In this document: in pieces, positions 6,122-7,348 of the stretch
Layout: each line of letters begins with the position of its first letter
Numbering within the stretch: position 1 is the first letter of the stretch
Assembly: GCA_946056455.1 (NCBI GenBank)
Contig: CAMGJS010000039.1
Location: 1 to 7,348 of the forward strand
Origin: an uncultured Clostridia bacterium
GTDB lineage: Bacteria; Bacillota; Clostridia; Oscillospirales; Ruminococcaceae
Direction of reading: 5' to 3'
DNA: 7,348 bases
Program-made: the position numbers and the translations under genes
Notes under the pieces: generated by a model
Seen by the model: only the letters and a program-made list of their open reading frames with translations
What the model was told of the DNA's origin: nothing
Databases searched by the model: none

Positions 6122-6131
6122 AAAGCTTGTC

Positions 6132-7348
6132 TTAGAAATCAACCTCTGTATCATAGTAGCAACATTTGAGGAGCTTTTCCATCTCTTCAACGCTGGGCTG
6201 ACGGGGGTTGGAGCCTGTGCAAGCGTCGCCGATTGCATTCTTTGCAATTTCGGGAAGTCTTTCAAGGAATACATTCTCGGGAACAAATCCGTTCTCGCAA
6301 GGATAGCTGTCAGCGCCGTACTGCTTGATGCAGTGAGGAATTCTGAGGTCGTCGCACATTTTTCTTACGAATGCGATAAGTGCTTTAACCTTGTCATCGT
6401 CCGATGCATTCTTGTCTGCAATTCCCATATAATCAGCGATTACGCCGTAACGCTTCTTAGCTGTTTCATCCTTTGCGTTGAATGCAATTACCTTGGGAAG
6501 ATACATGGCGTTTGCGGCGCCGTGAATGATGTGTGCGCCGAAATCTGCAAAAGCCGCGCCTGTCTTATGAGCCATTGAGTGAACGATACCGAGAAGAGCA
6601 TTTGAGAAAGCCATTCCCGCAAGGCACTGAGCGTTGTGCATACGGTCTCTTGCACCCATATCGCCGTTGTATGATGCAACGAGGTCGTTCTGAATCATCT
6701 CGATAGCGTGGATAGCGAGAGGGTCTGTGTAATCGCAGTTTGCTGTTGAAACATAAGCCTCAACTGCGTGTGTAAGAGCGTCCATTCCTGTGTGAGCAAC
6801 AAGCTTCTGGGGCATTGTTTCTGCAAGCTCGGGGTCAACAATAGCAACATCGGGAGTAATTTCAAAATCCGCGATAGGATACTTGATACCCTTGCTGTAA
6901 TCTGTGATGATCGAGAAAGCTGTTACCTCGGTAGCTGTGCCGGAAGTTGAAGATACAGCGCAGAAATGAGCCTTTTTACGAAGTTCGGGAATACCAAACA
7001 CTTTACACATATCCTCAAATGTGCAGTCGGGATATTCGTACTTAATCCACATAGCCTTAGCAGCGTCTATGGGTGAGCCTCCGCCGATTGCTACTATCCA
7101 GTCGGGCTGGAATTCAATCATAGCCTCTGCTCCGCGCATAACTGTTTCAACTGAAGGGTCGGGCTCGATTCCGTCAAAAATCTTGACTTCCATCCCGGCT
7201 TCCTTCAGGTATTTTGCCACCTGGTGATAGGAGGCGCCATCATAATGACTCATAATATCAAGTATGGAATAGAGGCATAGCTGCATACTGCGGTTATGCT
7301 TTTCTATTTCAATCAGGAGGGCATCGTTGTCCGTGCTCCCGGAACCGG
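6132..7348 (-). CDS. Iron-containing alcohol dehydrogenase, cut at the right edge, with an atypical N-terminal segment
   Basis: Group III (Fe-dependent) alcohol dehydrogenase, interconverting an aldehyde and an alcohol with NAD(P)H. Numbered from the ATG at 7286 (384 residues): the nucleotide-binding GGGSPIDAAKA at 68-78; metal ligands D169, H173, H236 and H255 placed by the FucO pattern (MDALTH, VHSMAH, IIHG); and a normal C terminus with DACTGSNPR. It resembles NADPH-linked butanol-dehydrogenase-like enzymes of Clostridia, though cofactor choice is not proven. From about residue 24 onward (VAKYLKEAGMEV) it fits the family; before that it does not. The usual 40-45 residues, with the first beta strand and a GGxSM-type loop, are replaced by an unrelated stretch including SILDIMSHYDGASYHQ. 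The frame stays open 20 codons upstream of 7286 to the edge, and no ribosome binding site precedes that ATG, so the true start is outside the window or the 5' end is foreign. Gene order puts it first, before nfnA. Confidence 0.85.
   Translation of the reverse strand, partial: GSGSTDNDALLIEIEKHNRSMQLCLYSILDIMSHYDGASYHQVAKYLKEAGMEVKIFDGIEPDPSVETVMRGAEAMIEFQPDWIVAIGGGSPIDAAKAMWIKYEYPDCTFEDMCKVFGIPELRKKAHFCAVSSTSGTATEVTAFSIITDYSKGIKYPIADFEITPDVAIVDPELAETMPQKLVAHTGMDALTHAVEAYVSTANCDYTDPLAIHAIEMIQNDLVASYNGDMGARDRMHNAQCLAGMAFSNALLGIVHSMAHKTGAAFADFGAHIIHGAANAMYLPKVIAFNAKDETAKKRYGVIADYMGIADKNASDDDKVKALIAFVRKMCDDLRIPHCIKQYGADSYPCENGFVPENVFLERLPEIAKNAIGDACTGSNPRQPSVEEMEKLLKCCYYDTEVDF

Noticed and set aside
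6018..6131. Rex-type redox operator before nfnA
   Set aside because: I looked for a TTGTTAA...TTAACAA-like palindrome and found none in this gap.
7243..7281. Short + strand frame beginning MTHNIKYGIEA behind a GGAGG-like site
   Set aside because: It stops after eleven codons and lies opposite the continuous dehydrogenase frame; probably chance.

Overview
This window looks like chromosomal DNA from an anaerobic Clostridia-type Firmicute, probably a gut Oscillospiraceae/Ruminococcaceae or Lachnospiraceae relative. That placement is inferred from AG-rich Shine-Dalgarno sites, consensus sigma-70-like promoters in AT-rich gaps, short A/T-flanked terminators, a Clostridia-style Lgt, and an NfnAB-type flavin/iron-sulfur enzyme typical of strict anaerobes. 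No phage, CRISPR, insertion sequence or defence gene was found. Most of the window is ordinary housekeeping and energy metabolism.

Layout, left to right. Positions 1-105 hold a structured, GC-rich element ending in a strong terminator; its last 20 nt before the terminator read like the 3' end of a tRNA-Leu. Next, on the + strand, come four genes with their own signals: a neurotransmitter:sodium symporter (NSS) family transporter (212-1552) behind a clear promoter; an AIM24/TIGR00266 family protein (1660-2361) behind a near-consensus promoter whose predicted transcript starts on a perfect hairpin; a small DUF4190-like membrane protein (2523-2792) with highly biased codons and its own terminator; and a prolipoprotein diacylglyceryl transferase, lgt (2867-3664), starting just after that terminator.

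A bidirectional terminator (3671-3717) separates these from a minus-strand cluster read right to left: an iron-containing alcohol dehydrogenase (6132 to the right edge), nfnA (5157-6017) and nfnB (3752-5164). nfnA and nfnB overlap by 8 nt. NfnAB couples NADH and reduced ferredoxin to NADPH formation, and the adjacent dehydrogenase could spend reducing power on an aldehyde, so the cluster reads as a redox-balancing module (inference).

The points most worth checking are: the alcohol dehydrogenase reading frame, whose first part does not look like the family and stays open to the window edge (natural fusion, recombination junction or assembly chimera); the NSS transporter, which lacks the two side-chain hydroxyl ligands of the conserved Na2 sodium site; the Lgt, which has Tyr and Cys where E. 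coli Lgt has key His and Asn; the hairpin at the transcription start of the AIM24 gene; and the tRNA-like, terminator-ended element at the left edge.
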